Source of the DNA: Phnomibacter ginsenosidimutans | GTDB taxonomy: Bacteria > Bacteroidota > Bacteroidia > Chitinophagales > Chitinophagaceae | Assembly: GCF_009740285.1 (NCBI RefSeq) | Contig: NZ_CP046566.1 | Span: forward strand, 3,448,658 to 3,512,657 | Length of the DNA: 64,000 nt | Direction: 5' to 3' | Shown: positions 7,951 to 18,873 of the stretch, piece by piece | How the letters are laid out: the number at the start of each line of letters is the position of its first letter | Position numbering within the stretch: the stretch's first letter is position 1 | Made by a program: the position numbers and the translations under genes | Notes under the pieces: generated by a model | What the model saw: the letters and a program-made list of their open reading frames with translations, nothing else | The model's database searches: none | What the model was told of the DNA's origin: nothing

Positions 7951-10394
7951 CTACTCGGCTTCTACATACACCCGCTTTACCCGCTGGCTGATACCGGTCA
8001 TTATCTCGTAAGTAATGGTGTGGCACCAGCTGGCCACTTGCTGTATGCTGATGTGGTCGCCAAACACTTCTACCCCATCGCCGGGCTGCACGGCAGGCAA
8101 ATCGGTTACATCCAGCATGGTCATATCCATGCACACATTACCCACCACAGGTGCGGTTTGGCCATGCAACCACATGTGGCCAATGCCATTACCCAACTGC
8201 CGCGGGTAGCCATCGGCATAGCCAATGCGAACGGTGGCAATTACAGAAGGCCGCTGCAACACTGCCTTGCGGCCATAGCCTACAGTTTCGCCAGCTTGCT
8301 ACTTTTTTTACCTGTGCTACGGTGGTGTAAAGTTTCATCACCGGTTGCAGTCCAGTATTGCCGCCATACAACCCTACACCCAACCGTACCATATCAAAAT
8401 GTGCCGATGGATGCCGCAAGATGGCTGCAGTATTGGCACAATGCTTTAAAAAGGAATAACCCAAACCATCAGACAATAACGAGCATGCATTGCTGAACAA
8501 GCCAATTTGCTCTTGTGTAAATGCATCGGCAGCCGCATCTTCACTGGCTACCAAATGCGTAAATACCGAACGCACCTGCAATACCTGCTGTTGCTGCAGC
8601 TGTTGCAACAACGTCGGTACTTCTTCAACAGCAAAGCCCAGTCGGTGCATGCCTGTATCTATTTTAATATGAATGGGCCAGCTCTGTACACCGCGTTGTT
8701 TGCACCATTCCAGCAATGCCTGTAGCAATTCAAATGAATACACTTCGGGTTCAAGATTGTATTGCTCCATTACATCGAAAGATGGCTGGTCGGTATTCAA
8801 TACCATGATGGGTAAATGAATACCCGCCTGCCGCAACGCCACCCCTTCGTCGGGGTAGGCCACAGCCAGATAATCAACACCACTAAACTGTAAGGCCCTC
8901 GCTATTTCAGCATCACCACTGCCATAGCCCGAAGCCTTGACCATGGCCATCATTTTTACGCCGGGGTGTACATGCTTTTTATAAAACTGCAGGTTGTGCT
9001 GTACCGCTGGCAAATGAATTTCCAGTACCGTTTGGTGTTGCTGCGCTTCCAGTTGCTGCGCTACTTTTTCCAGAGCAAACTGACGGCCACCTTTGATGAG
9101 TATGTCTTCTCTTTCAAAATGTAACTGCGGCAATGCTGCCAGCAATTCGCTTGGTTTGCATAAATGTATGTACGGGAAAAGATAACATTTCCGTTTGCTG
9201 CAATACCTGCTGCCACACCGGCCCTACTGTAACGAGGCGATGAATTGCTTTGGTTTGCAACAATTGCAGCAGTTGCTGATAATTTCCAAGATTGCCGCTT
9301 CCTACAGATAAGTCGCTCAGCACAATGCTGCGGTGTTCATTTCTGCTTGGCTGAAACAGTAATTCAATGGCTTGTACCAGCGACGTAAAATCGTTGCTAT
9401 AACTATCGTTGAGCAGGTTGCAATGACGAATGCCTTTCTTCCATTGCATCCGCATATCCAATGGTCGTAGCTGCTCAATGCGTTGTTGAATGATTTCCCA
9501 ACCATAACCTGCATACAGCATATAGCACACTACATGCATCGCATTCATGATGCTGGCATCGTCGGCAAATGGAAAACGCAATGAATGATAGGCTGCCTCG
9601 TATTGAAAATCCACCATTGCAAATGATGTCTCTTTTTTTATTTCCAATAACTGCAACCATACTCCATCATGATAACCCCAGTTGAGCAATTGCCCTTTGA
9701 ATTTTTTTGCCACTGATGCCACAGCCGCATCATCTGTATTACAAATGATGGCCGTGCAACTTTGAAAGAGTCGCCATTTTTCCTGCAACTTTTCCTCCAC
9801 ACTGGCAAAGCCTTCTGCATGTGCATCGCCCAGCATGGTGAAGATGCCAATAGTGGGTTGAATGATCGATTGCAAAGCCTGCATCTCGCCCCGTTGCGAA
9901 ATGCCTGCTTCAATAATGGCCAACTGTGTATCGGGCTGCATCAACCATACACTCAGCGGTACACCTATTTGCGAATTGTAGCTCTTGGGGCTACGGGCTA
10001 TTTGTACATCGTGATGCAACACTTCGTACAACCACTCTTTCACAATGGTTTTGCCATTGCTGCCTGTGATGCCCACTACAGAACAATGAAACTGTCTGCG
10101 ATGTGCGGCAGCCAATTGCTGCAAGGCTTTCAAGGTATCGGGCACCTGCAGGTACACCGCATCCTCCATCATGTTTTCTGGTACATGCTGGCAAAGAAAA
10201 ACACGCACCCCTTGCTGATAGGCATCATGCATAAATGCATGCCCGCTGCGCTGTGCAGTATCAATAGCAACGAAAAGCGTTGCTGCAGGAAAAGCCATAC
10301 GCCTCGAATCGACTGACAGGTATTGAACAGACATAACACTGCTACCCTGCTGCTGAATGTGCAGCATATTGGCAAGTTGCAGCGATGAGTACAT
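7951..10394 (-). CDS. murF: Bifunctional MurF ligase / alanine racemase fusion (two frameshifts)
   Basis: One polypeptide of about 813 residues that would make D-alanine (Alr) and ligate D-Ala-D-Ala to UDP-MurNAc-tripeptide (MurF), two linked steps of peptidoglycan synthesis. The MurF part (from 10394) has the ATP motif VVGITGSNGKT and a central NSQIGVPLSVW. The Alr part has the PLP lysine in MAMVKASGYG, then KIDTGMHRLGF, IATVRIGYADGYPRQ and VGNVCMDMT with its catalytic tyrosine region. The frame breaks at about 9149 (one extra base between the halves) and about 8293 (one extra base before GETVGYG). Removing one base at each site restores a continuous protein. Both activities are essential, so sequence error is likelier than inactivation. 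The start at 10394 (MYSSLQLANML) matches the family; ATGs at 10403 and 10412 are alternatives. Confidence 0.9.
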
Positions 10395-10415
10395 AGAATG
10401 CATGCAGCGCAATGT

Positions 10416-11432
10416 TTATGGCAATACTGAATCGTCTACGGCATCAAGCGGCATATTTTTCTTCTTCATAAACAAAGAATAGAAAATAGAACCCGCAATA
10501 CAGAGTGCAATTACACCAAGTGAAATGCCTACTTGTACCGGCTTGCTCACCCACATGTTTATCCAGTGTTCACCCAGCATTTTTACACCAATAAATACGA
10601 GCACAATGGCAATGCCTTGTTGCAGGTAATCAAACTTATTAACCGCACCACGCAGCAAGAAGAACAATGAACGCAAACCCAATACAGCAAAAATATTGCT
10701 GGTGTAAATAATCAAGGGATCACGGGAAATGCCCATCACAGCAGGAATAGAATCCAGCGCAAATACAAGGTCAATAGCCGCCAGCAATACCACCACTACA
10801 AACAAGGTAGTATACACTGGTTTTCCATTTTCCCGAATCATGAATTTGCCATCTCCATCGGTAGCCGTGAGTGGTATAAACTTTTTCAGCAGTTTGTAGA
10901 TCTTGGATTCATGCGGATCGAAAGCCTCGTCTTCATTGGAGGTAAACATTTTGTAGCCGGTGTACACAAGGAACACGCCGAAAATGTACAATACCCAATG
11001 AAACTTAGCCACCAATGCCACACCCACCGTAATGAACAATATGCGGAATACAATGGCCATCAAAATACCAATGAGCAACACCCTCGAATAGTTTTTGGGC
11101 TGCACATTAAAGGAGTTGAAAATGAGAATGAACACAAAAATGTTATCGATGCTCAGGCTCCATTCCATAAGGTAGGCACTCAAAAATTCGAAAGCCAGTT
11201 GGTACTTACCTACTGCTACATCGGCAGTGGTATTTTCTGTTGCCAGTTGTGGGCCTTCAAACAACAGAAATACAAAAAACGCCAATGCCAGCCCTACCCA
11301 AAAAAAGGTTTGGTACAAGGCCGATTTAATGCTGATGATTTTGTTTTTCTTACTCAACAAACCCAGATCCATTACCAATGCAACGGACAATACGATGCCG
11401 AAAACGAGGTAAACAATTTGATGTGCACTCAT
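10416..11432 (-). CDS. TerC/Alx family integral membrane protein
   Basis: A 338-residue membrane protein of the TerC family, whose members are implicated in metal-ion export (manganese for Alx/MeeF-like members). Nine or so hydrophobic segments are visible. Acidic residues within membrane segments fit the family: LMEWSLSIDNIFVFILIF near residue 90 and AAIDLVFALDSIPAVMGIS near 225. The gene lies 31 bases after gldG and 22 bases before murF/alr, so it is probably part of that transcript. I see no manganese (yybP-ykoY) riboswitch in the short upstream gap. Confidence 0.9.
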   Translation of the reverse strand: MSAHQIVYLVFGIVLSVALVMDLGLLSKKNKIISIKSALYQTFFWVGLALAFFVFLLFEGPQLATENTTADVAVGKYQLAFEFLSAYLMEWSLSIDNIFVFILIFNSFNVQPKNYSRVLLIGILMAIVFRILFITVGVALVAKFHWVLYIFGVFLVYTGYKMFTSNEDEAFDPHESKIYKLLKKFIPLTATDGDGKFMIRENGKPVYTTLFVVVVLLAAIDLVFALDSIPAVMGISRDPLIIYTSNIFAVLGLRSLFFLLRGAVNKFDYLQQGIAIVLVFIGVKMLGEHWINMWVSKPVQVGISLGVIALCIAGSIFYSLFMKKKNMPLDAVDDSVLP

Positions 11433-11463
11433 GCCTTATGGTATAATTGAAAATTGAAATGTT

Positions 11464-13180
11464 TTAGCGGGTGTATCGTTTGCGGCGCAGCCATTGCATA
11501 ATGCCGGCGGCCATCAACAGCAACAGCAATGGCAAGCCAATGTTCAGCATCCGCCATTGGTTGCCAGAGGCTTCCAGCTTTTTAGGATCGAGCAGGCGGA
11601 GCGTAAAGTCTTTGCTGCGGGTGGCCATGATGCCAGTCTCGTCCGTCATGTAATCAATGGCATTGAGCAAAAAGTTTTTATTGGCAAACTGGTATTGTGT
11701 GTAGGGGTTGGTACCCATGGCCAGCGGGCCTTCACGGCTGAAACCATTAAGCACCCAGTCGCCATCGCCGGTTATCAACACCTGACCGGGCTTGCTGGCA
11801 TTGGCCAAAAATGGCGTACCCATTGCAGCCAAAGAATCTGCCACAGTTCTCGGCAAGCGGTTCGCAAACAAACTATTGAATTTGCCTTGCAACAAAACCG
11901 CCAGCGGCACATTGCTTTGCTTAAATGCAGCTGCGTTATCCAGCCTCTTTAGTATCTCTACTGTTACAATCAGCGGTGCATTTTCGGTACGGGTAGTGTT
12001 GCTACTGGTGAGCAAAATACTTTTCTCAATGCCTTCCGCTTTTACCGTATCAATGCTGTTGGGAAACTGCATGATCACTGCATCCAGATTTTTAGCAATG
12101 GGGTGATTGCTCTGGCTGTAGAGCAATGGAAAATACGGCCATGGCAATAATTCAATCTGCGGTTGATCACCCACCATACCCACGGCTTGTGGCAACACAT
12201 CGCTCTGCTTATCCTGCACCAGATTTTGATTGATGCGGGCTCCGTATTTGAACATCAAATCATCAATGCGCAAATCACGGCCATAGGCTGTAAAATCTTT
12301 ACCGCTGCGCACCAGGCTGTCCATGTCAGCATGCAGGGCATCCATCAGCAACAACAGTTTGCCACCCCGCATCAGGTACTGGTCAATTTTTAATTTGTCT
12401 TCATCGCTAAATGGCGTAGTCGGTTTTACAATCATCAATGCTTTGATGCTATCGCTGATGTAAGGTTGCTTGCTGCAGGTTCAGCAAGAAGAAGCGATAC
12501 TTCGATTGCAGTGTTTGGCTGAGGTCGTAGGTTTCGGGCCCCATGGGCTCGCCATTGCCCACCGCATAGGCCACGGTAGGCACATAGCTACTTTGCAGAC
12601 TGTTGATAGCCGAGGCAAAAAGGTATTCCATTTGCGCCTCAGCATTGTTGATGGTTTCAAATTGCAAGCCGGCCGCATTGGGATTGAGAAAGCCTTTGTT
12701 GCCTTGACCTTCCAATAAATTCACGGTGGTAAAATCATCGCCACTACGCACCAGTGCTACAGGATAATTGAACACTGCACTGGAACCTGTTTTGGTCACT
12801 TCATTTTGCTTAACAGCGCTGCTTTTAAGCCACGTAATTTTAAATGTGTCATCCAACGGAAAACGAACGGAGTCGTTCATGAAATCATCTGGCGACACAA
12901 ACCGGTACGTTAGATTGCCATTGCTGATGCTGCGGCAGTCGGCCAGAAAACGATCGGTGGCTTGTGCCAGTTTGCGAAAGCCCGATGGCAAATCATCGCC
13001 ACCCAACAGCACGGTTATTTCTACAGGCGCTTTCAGTTGTTGCAGCAATTGCTCACTGGCATTGCTCACGGTGTAACGCTGCTCCGCAGTAAGGTCTACA
13101 CGGTATTGCCACTGTGCACTCAGCAATATGAGAGCTACAGCTGCCACAACCACCAACCATCCGATATATTTTTTCATCAT
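11464..13180 (-). CDS. gldG: Gliding motility ABC transporter auxiliary protein GldG (frameshifted)
   Basis: GldG belongs to the GldA-GldF-GldG ABC transporter linked to Bacteroidota gliding and surface secretion. The repaired protein has about 571 residues. An N-terminal membrane anchor (MKKYIGWLVVVAAVALILL) precedes a large periplasmic ABC-type region (VDLTAEQRYTVSNASEQLL, IKALMIVKPTTPFSDEDK, LMRGGKLLLLMD). The C-terminal membrane helix is IGLPLLLLLMAAGIMQWLRRKR. The frame is broken at about 12469, where one extra base splits the gene after ...LLNLQQ. Deleting it joins both halves as QQPYISDSIKALMIVKP. gldF lies 23 bases upstream. Confidence 0.92.
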
Positions 13181-13203
13181 CCTTTTTGCTTCAAAAAATT
13201 CTA

Positions 13204-13926
13204 TTAACGACGGGCCAGCAACGATCGGGTACCAAACAAAAACAAGCCAATGATGACACCGAAATACAACACATCATTCAACGCTATTACACCGCGGCTC
13301 ACATTTTTATAATGTTCATCCATGCCCAGCAAGGCCACCCAGTAATCGGCGCCACCTTGCAATGCAGGAATACCTGCTACTACCGCAAAAGCACTGTACA
13401 ACAAAAAGCTCATGAAAGCCGCCAGCAAGAAACTAACGATTGGATTGGCAGTGAGGGCACTACTGGCAATACCAATGGCCGTGAAAGCACCAGCCAATAA
13501 GATCAATCCGATATAAGAACCTGCTATGCCGCCGGTATCAATGCTGCCGTTGATGCTGAGCATGCTGATGGTAAGAACATACAACAACGTGGGCAGCAGC
13601 GCCAGCAACACCACTGTAAGTGAGGCTGCATATTTGGCCCATACAATTTGCCATAGGCTGACGGGTCTTGTTTTCAGCAATTCCCAGGTGCCACTTTTAA
13701 ATTCATCGCTCAGGCTGCGCATGGTAACGGCAGGTACCAATAGCAAGAGAATCCATGGTGCCAATTCAAAGTATTTATCGAGGGTGGCGTAGCCAAAATC
13801 GAAAATGCTGGTATCGGGAAACACAAACAGAAACAGACCCATCAGCAGCAAAAACAAGCCAATGGATAAGTAGCCGGTGAGGCTGCTGAAAAACTGCCGG
13901 AGTTCTTTTACAAAAAGTGCTTGCAT
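13204..13926 (-). CDS. gldF: Gliding motility ABC transporter permease GldF
   Basis: A 240-residue ABC-2 type permease with six hydrophobic segments. The N-terminus MQALFVKELRQFFSSLTGYL and the segment VTMRSLSDEFKSGTWELL (near residue 66) are typical of GldF. It should pair with the ATPase GldA, which is not in this window, and with GldG just downstream. In flavobacteria this transporter is needed for gliding; in the Chitinophagaceae its role is inferred only. It is the first gene of the gldF-gldG-terC-murF/alr run. Confidence 0.93.
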   Translation of the reverse strand: MQALFVKELRQFFSSLTGYLSIGLFLLLMGLFLFVFPDTSIFDFGYATLDKYFELAPWILLLLVPAVTMRSLSDEFKSGTWELLKTRPVSLWQIVWAKYAASLTVVLLALLPTLLYVLTISMLSINGSIDTGGIAGSYIGLILLAGAFTAIGIASSALTANPIVSFLLAAFMSFLLYSAFAVVAGIPALQGGADYWVALLGMDEHYKNVSRGVIALNDVLYFGVIIGLFLFGTRSLLARR

Positions 13927-14137
13927 AAAGTGTACAAATTAACGGCTAAGCGGTGAAATGCCCGCAGGCTGCTTACAGCAAAGCAAAAGTTTAGCAATTA
14001 CTGACATGGCTGGATAAATCATTGATAGCTGTAATATCAGGCCCATTGTATATTTCAATTTCACGCCCTTTTTCCGCTAGCCCTCATCGGCCTGTCGATG
14101 AGTACACCCTATTCTGTAAGAAAAATTAATACCCACC

Positions 14138-17100
14138 ATGAACCTTTCAGGAAAGACTGGAAGTGGCTTGCATTTGCGCAAACACTTTCTGGCCCTAAGC
14201 GTATGTATACTGAGCCTACTGCCAGCATTCGCTCAAACGGGCAAATGGAATGACCCCAAAATTGACATCGTTTTCCGATCGCTGCTGGCACAACAACACC
14301 TGCCCGTGCAGCAGCAAAAAATGCCGGTGGCACAGGTAGCCAAGCCCACAAGAGCTCAAGTGCCCGGCCAACAGCGCATGGAAGACCGCTACGATTGTAT
14401 TGTGTACACCAATGCGCCAGGAGTACTGGCTACAAAAGGCTTTGTTATCCGGAGTATTCAGCCGGGTTTTGTTACAGCCTGGGTAAGTCTGGCTGAAATA
14501 CCGGCACTGGCAGCATTGCCAGAAGTACGCTATGTGCAAGCACCCGAAGTATTGGAAGCCCACAACGATGTAGCCGTAGGCAACACTGGTGCTTCGCTGC
14601 TGCACCAAGGCGTGGTAAACAATACCGTGTACAAAGGCAAAGGCGTAATTGTTGCCATTTTTGATTCGGGTATCGACTGGGATCATCCCGATTTCAGAGA
14701 TCCGGTGGATCAAACTAAGAGCCGCATTCTGCGTATATGGGATCAAACGCTGACACCTATTGCCGGCGAATCTTCGCCAGCGGTACTCGGTTATGGGGTT
14801 GAATACACACAAGCCCACATCAACAATGAAATAGACGGTACCCCAGCCAGCTACGTACGTACACAAGATGTAAACGGACACGGCAGCCATGTGGCAGGTA
14901 TTGCTGCTTGGTAATGGTGCGGCTCAAGCCAGCCGTAAATACACAGGTATGGCGCCAGAGGCAGACATTGTAGTGGTAAAAGGCGGCGAAAGCAGCTTTA
15001 CCACCACCAACATCATCAATGGCATGAGCTATCTGCAAAACCTGTCTGCAACGCTGGGCAAACCCGTAGTGCTCAACATGAGCCTGGGTGGCCTTACCGG
15101 GGCACATGATGGAACCCGTGCCGATGAGATTGCACTGGATAATTTTACCGCTTCTGGTCCCGGCCGTGTGGTAGTGGTATCTGCCGGCAACAGCAATGGC
15201 AGCTTGCTGCATACTACAGCAACGCTAAACAGTGCTGCCAGCCAAACGGTCAATTTTACTGTACCCTCTGGCACCAGCGGCACCGATGTGTTTCAATACC
15301 GGGTGTATGCCAATGATAACAGTAACGTGTCGGCATTGGTGACAACGCCCAGCGCAGAAAATGTGACCGCTGCAGCAGGCGAAAGCAAGGCTGTATCTGT
15401 TGCCGCCGGCAATTTTACCGTCAACATTGTCAACGATATTGATCCCGCCAACGGCGACCGGTATGTAAACCTCTACATTACCAGAACTGCCGGCAACCCT
15501 GTTGGCACCTGGTCGTTACAAATCACCAACAATGCTGCAGTACCCATTACACTACATGGATGGCTCAACTACCGCAGCACCAGTTTTTCAACCACCAGTG
15601 TATCCACCGGCGATAATAATTATCTGGTAGGTTCGCCGGGTAATGCCAGCAGTGCGATAACGGTTGCCTCATTTGTTGGTAAAATTGGCTGGTACTCGCA
15701 AGGAGCAAACGGTGGTTTCATTTACAGCGGCGGCGCCACGCAGATCAAATTTCTACTTTCAGCTCCATTGGCCCCCGCCGCGATGGAGCGCAAAAACCGG
15801 ATATCTCTGCTACTGGTCAGGCGCTGGTTTCGGTATTGTCGTCCAACTCTACACCTGCTTCTACGCAAGATGTAGTGATTACAGGATTGTACAGCAAAAA
15901 CCAGGGAACGAGCATGGCTTCGCCGGTGGTAGCTGGTGCTGCTGCATTGTTATTACAGGCTCATCCAACCGCTACGGCCGCACAAATCAAAACCTATCTT
16001 ACAGGCAATGCCAGCAACGATGCCCTTACCGGAACCGTACCCAACACTACCTGGGGCTACGGCCGGGTGGATGCCTTTAAGGCACTCGCTTCTTCATTTA
16101 CCTGTGCGGTTGACAGAAAAACCTATGCCTATGACAACCCATACACCAGTGCTCAGGATGCCAGTGTTGCGCTTACCACCCAACGTGTTGCAGTACGTTT
16201 TACCCCCGATTTAACGGGTAAGCTCGGTGGTCTTTTTTACCATACAGTAAGCAATGCTGGTGCTGGCGGTACTTTCAGCCTCACCAGTTTAACGGCAGAA
16301 ATACGGAGCAATAATGCAGGCAATCCCGGTACATTGTTGGGCACTGTAAATATCAACACCAGCGCTGTGGCACTGTTCAGCTGGAACTACCTCGACCTCA
16401 GCAGTCTCAATCTCAATGTAACCAGCGGCACCGATTACTTCGTGGTGCTCTACGCTGGTGCTTCCAGTACCTGGGGTGTACGCCGCGATGCGACGGGTAC
16501 TGTAGACAACCGTTCACTCCTATCAACCGATGGTGGCAGTAGCTGGAGCAATCCTGGTTATGACTACCGCATACGCTCTGTTGTGTATGCTCACAGTTTG
16601 GTACAAAATGGTACGCTTGCTGCGGCCGATGCCACCGACACAAGGGATATCAACTCAACACAGCAATTTCAGTCGAACTGTGCCCTCATAGCACAAGTAG
16701 TGCCCAATGGCGCCAACCCCATTACAGGCACCGTGGAAACCAAAGTTTGGGTAGAAAGCGCTGCACCTACACACAACAACCGTCCTTACGTTCGCCGGCA
16801 TTATGAAATTACACCTGCCACTAATGCGGCAACTGCCACAGCCCGGGTTACGCTTTATTTCACACAGGCCGATTTCAACGATTTCAACGCCAATCCATTC
16901 AGTTCACTCGATTTGCCAGTAGATGCCACCGATGCACTTAACAACAAGGCAAACCTGCGCATCAGCAAACTGCCGGGCAGCAGCAGCGATGGTTCTGGCC
17001 TCGTAGGCACATATACCGGAAACGCTACTGTAATCAATCCGAATGACAACGATATTGTATGGAATGCAGCTTACAATCGTTGGGAGGTAAGTTTTGATGT

Positions 17101-17684
17101 AACAGGCTTTAGTGGTTTCGTGGTACAAACTGTTTCTTTCCCCTTGCTGCCCATTGTATTGGAAAGTTTTACTGCCAGCAAGCAAGGCGCAGCACACCTG
17201 CTCCATTGGAAAGCCAACTGTGGCCAGGCCGCTGCAACATTTACTGTAGAAAGAAGCGGTGATGGAATTCAATTCACTTCATTGGGATCTCGTGCAGACC
17301 AGTGCCAACCGTTGCCTGCAACCTTTCCAGTGGAAAGATGATGCACCACTTGCTGGTACCAACTACTACCGCATCCGCATGCAGGAAGCTGGTGCAGACA
17401 CCCGCTATAGTCAGGTATTGTTACTCCAAACAAATGCCCGTGAGGTTACCAGTTTGCAACCCACTGCGCTGACGAAGGGCGGTATGCTGATGGCCAGTTT
17501 TGCTGATAACGGAAACGGATTGCTGCTCATATCAGACGCTGCCGGAAAACTGTTGTACAGCCGAAATTTGCAGCAAGGAGTACAAACGTTTAGCTTGCCC
17601 ATTCAAACAGCTGGCGTCTATTTTTATCGCATCCAAAATGCACAAGGCCAAACCAAGGCCAACGGCAAACTGGTAGTGCAATAA
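14138..17684 (+). CDS. Secreted subtilisin-like serine protease with type IX sorting domain (three frameshifts)
   Basis: A peptidase S8 of about 1181 residues after repair. After the signal peptide (ending LPAFAQ) and a propeptide, the triad is Asp in VIVAIFDSGIDWDHPDF, His in NGHGSHVAGIAA and Ser in QGTSMASPVVAG. The oxyanion Asn lies in VVVVSAGNSNGS. About 190 residues rich in beta strands separate that Asn from the TFSSIGPRRDGAQKPDI segment before the serine, longer than in simple subtilisins. A beta-rich domain follows the protease. The last ~80 residues (LLISDAAGKLLYSRNL, GVYFYRIQNAQGQTKANGKLVVQ) form a type A type IX sorting domain. Frame breaks: one extra base at 14908-14909, one missing A at 15746-15749 and one extra base at about 17291. 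Probably an extracellular peptide-scavenging protease. Confidence 0.88.
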
Positions 17685-17703
17685 AAACGACTTCTTCATA
17701 CGC

Positions 17704-17742
17704 AAACAGCCGCTTCAATATTGAAGCGGCTGTTTTTTTTAC
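17704..17742 (+). terminator. Terminator of the subtilase gene
   Basis: A perfect inverted repeat, AAACAGCCGCTTCAA paired with TTGAAGCGGCTGTTT, is followed by a T8 tract 20 bases after the stop codon. Confidence 0.88.
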
Positions 17743-17745
17743 CAT

Positions 17746-17774
17746 AAAAAAACGACTGCCCAAATGAGCAGTCG
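17746..17774 (-). terminator. Terminator of the Fe-S cluster genes
   Basis: On the minus strand CGACTGC / GCAGTCG (17753-17774) forms a 7-base-pair stem with an 8-base loop followed by T7. It lies 32 bases after the iscA-type stop and directly abuts the oppositely oriented subtilase terminator. Confidence 0.75.
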
Positions 17775-17805
17775 CCTATGTTGACAAAAACTAATTCGCT
17801 ACTAT

Positions 17806-18159
17806 TTACACAGCAAAACTTTCACCACAACCACAGCTGCGGCTGGCATTGGGGTTGTTGAAATAAAAGCCCTTGCCATTGAGGCCATCGCTAAAATCGA
17901 GTTCGGTATTTACCAGATACAAAAAGCTTTTGAGGTCGCACACCAGTTTCAGGCCTTTGTCTTCAAACACCTGATCCATGGGTTTCTGCTCATTGTCGAA
18001 ATCCATTTTGTAGGTAAGACCGCTACAGCCACCGCCTACCACACTTACCCGCAAAAAGTAGCTGTCGTCGCCGGCAATACCTGCGTCCGCCATCAGGGCG
18101 TCTACTTTCTTTTTGGCCTTATCGCTTACCGTAATGGCATTGTCTACTGCTATACTCAT
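17806..18159 (-). CDS. Iron-sulfur cluster assembly accessory protein (IscA/ErpA/HesB family)
   Basis: A 117-residue A-type carrier that passes Fe-S clusters from the scaffold to client enzymes. Its three conserved cysteines are visible in GGGCSGLTYKM (near residue 42) and SRSCGCGESF at the C-terminus. The ATG at 18159 (MSIAVDNAITVSDKAKKK) gives the normal family length; the upstream in-frame extension crosses the promoter. The gene follows iscS and iscU on the same strand but is 186 bases from iscU with its own promoter and a 16-base palindrome, so it may be controlled separately. Confidence 0.92.
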   Translation of the reverse strand: MSIAVDNAITVSDKAKKKVDALMADAGIAGDDSYFLRVSVVGGGCSGLTYKMDFDNEQKPMDQVFEDKGLKLVCDLKSFLYLVNTELDFSDGLNGKGFYFNNPNASRSCGCGESFAV

Positions 18160-18206
18160 ATCCAAATCAATTGGTTGGTTGGCTATTGTCAAAAACCGTT
18201 CCGTGG

Positions 18207-18236
18207 CAAATGTACTGCCAATTTGTACGTACAAAT
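18207..18236 (-). promoter_or_regulatory. Promoter of the iscA-type gene with 16-base palindromic operator candidate
   Basis: TACATTTG (complement of 18207-18214) is a perfect -7 box and TTTG (18235-18232) lies 17 bases upstream. The -33 element sits inside the perfect palindrome ATTTGTACGTACAAAT at 18221-18236. A protein bound there would block RNA polymerase, and an Fe-S-sensing regulator is the natural guess. Confidence 0.6.
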
Positions 18237-18345
18237 GAAGCGGTAGCTGGCAATTTCCTCATTTCAAAACAAGGATTCCTGAAAGCGCAAAACAGCCGGT
18301 AAAGGCTGCTTTGCATCTTAGATTACCTTGAAAAAAATCCGTTTA

Positions 18346-18764
18346 TTAGTGTACCACGCTGTCTTCAAACTTCAACGCTTCCATGCCATTTTTTACACGG
18401 TAGTCGTTAATGGCTGCTTTAATGGCGTCTTCGGCCAGTACTGAGCAGTGAATTTTTACAGGTGGCAGGTTCAGCTCTTCTACAAACTCCATGTTGTCTA
18501 CAGTGAGGGCTTGGTCAATGGTTTTGCCCTTGAGCCATTCTGTAGCCAGGCTTGAAGAAGCGATGGCAGAGCCGCAACCAAATGTTTTGAATTTGGCATC
18601 GGTGATGGTGCCGGTAGCGTCGTCTACTTCAATTTGCAAACGCATTACGTCGCCGCACTCAGGAGCACCCACGAGGCCGGTACCTACATTCTTTTTGCTT
18701 TGTCCAGTGTGCCCACATTCTTGGGGTTCTGGTAGTGGTCAATTACTTTTTCTGAGTATGCCAT
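18346..18764 (-). CDS. iscU: Fe-S cluster assembly scaffold IscU (frameshifted)
   Basis: IscU is the scaffold on which IscS builds Fe-S clusters. The repaired protein has 139 residues: MAYSEKVIDHYQNPKNVGTL, then the three cluster cysteines in GAPECGDVM (with the conserved Asp), TFGCGSAIASS and PPVKIHCSVLAEDA. The frame is broken at 18699-18701, where one base of an A/T run is missing; restoring it gives LDKSKKNVGTGLVGAPECG. The start at 18764 is the normal IscU start. The gene follows iscS, from which it is separated by two 8-base-period arrays. An essential housekeeping gene, so sequence error is the likely cause of the break. Confidence 0.93.
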
Positions 18765-18780
18765 GGTGTTTAGTTTTTAA

Positions 18781-18812
18781 GTTGACTGGTTAACAGGTTG
18801 ACAAGTGAAATA
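18781..18812. repeat. 8-base-period tandem array (AAC family, minus orientation)
   Basis: Four octamers on the plus strand: GTTGACTG, GTTAACAG, GTTGACAA, GTGAAATA. Read on the minus strand they give GTCAACxx-like units leading to the iscU start 16 bases away. The units are degenerate but in strict register. Confidence 0.6.
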
Positions 18813-18829
18813 CAAATTAGTAGAAGGTG

Positions 18830-18869
18830 GCCAACACTTATCAACTGGTCAACCTTCCAACTTTCCAAC
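18830..18869. repeat. 8-base-period tandem array (AAC family, plus orientation)
   Basis: Five octamers: GCCAACAC, TTATCAAC, TGGTCAAC, CTTCCAAC, TTTCCAAC. It lies between iscS and iscU in the orientation opposite to the array at 18781. Confidence 0.6.
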
Positions 18870-18873
18870 TCCA

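Noticed and set aside
11433-11463. Manganese riboswitch before the TerC gene
   Set aside because: The gap is only 31 bases, too short for a yybP-ykoY element. It does hold two ATTGAAA heptamers (11446-11459), too few to call an array.
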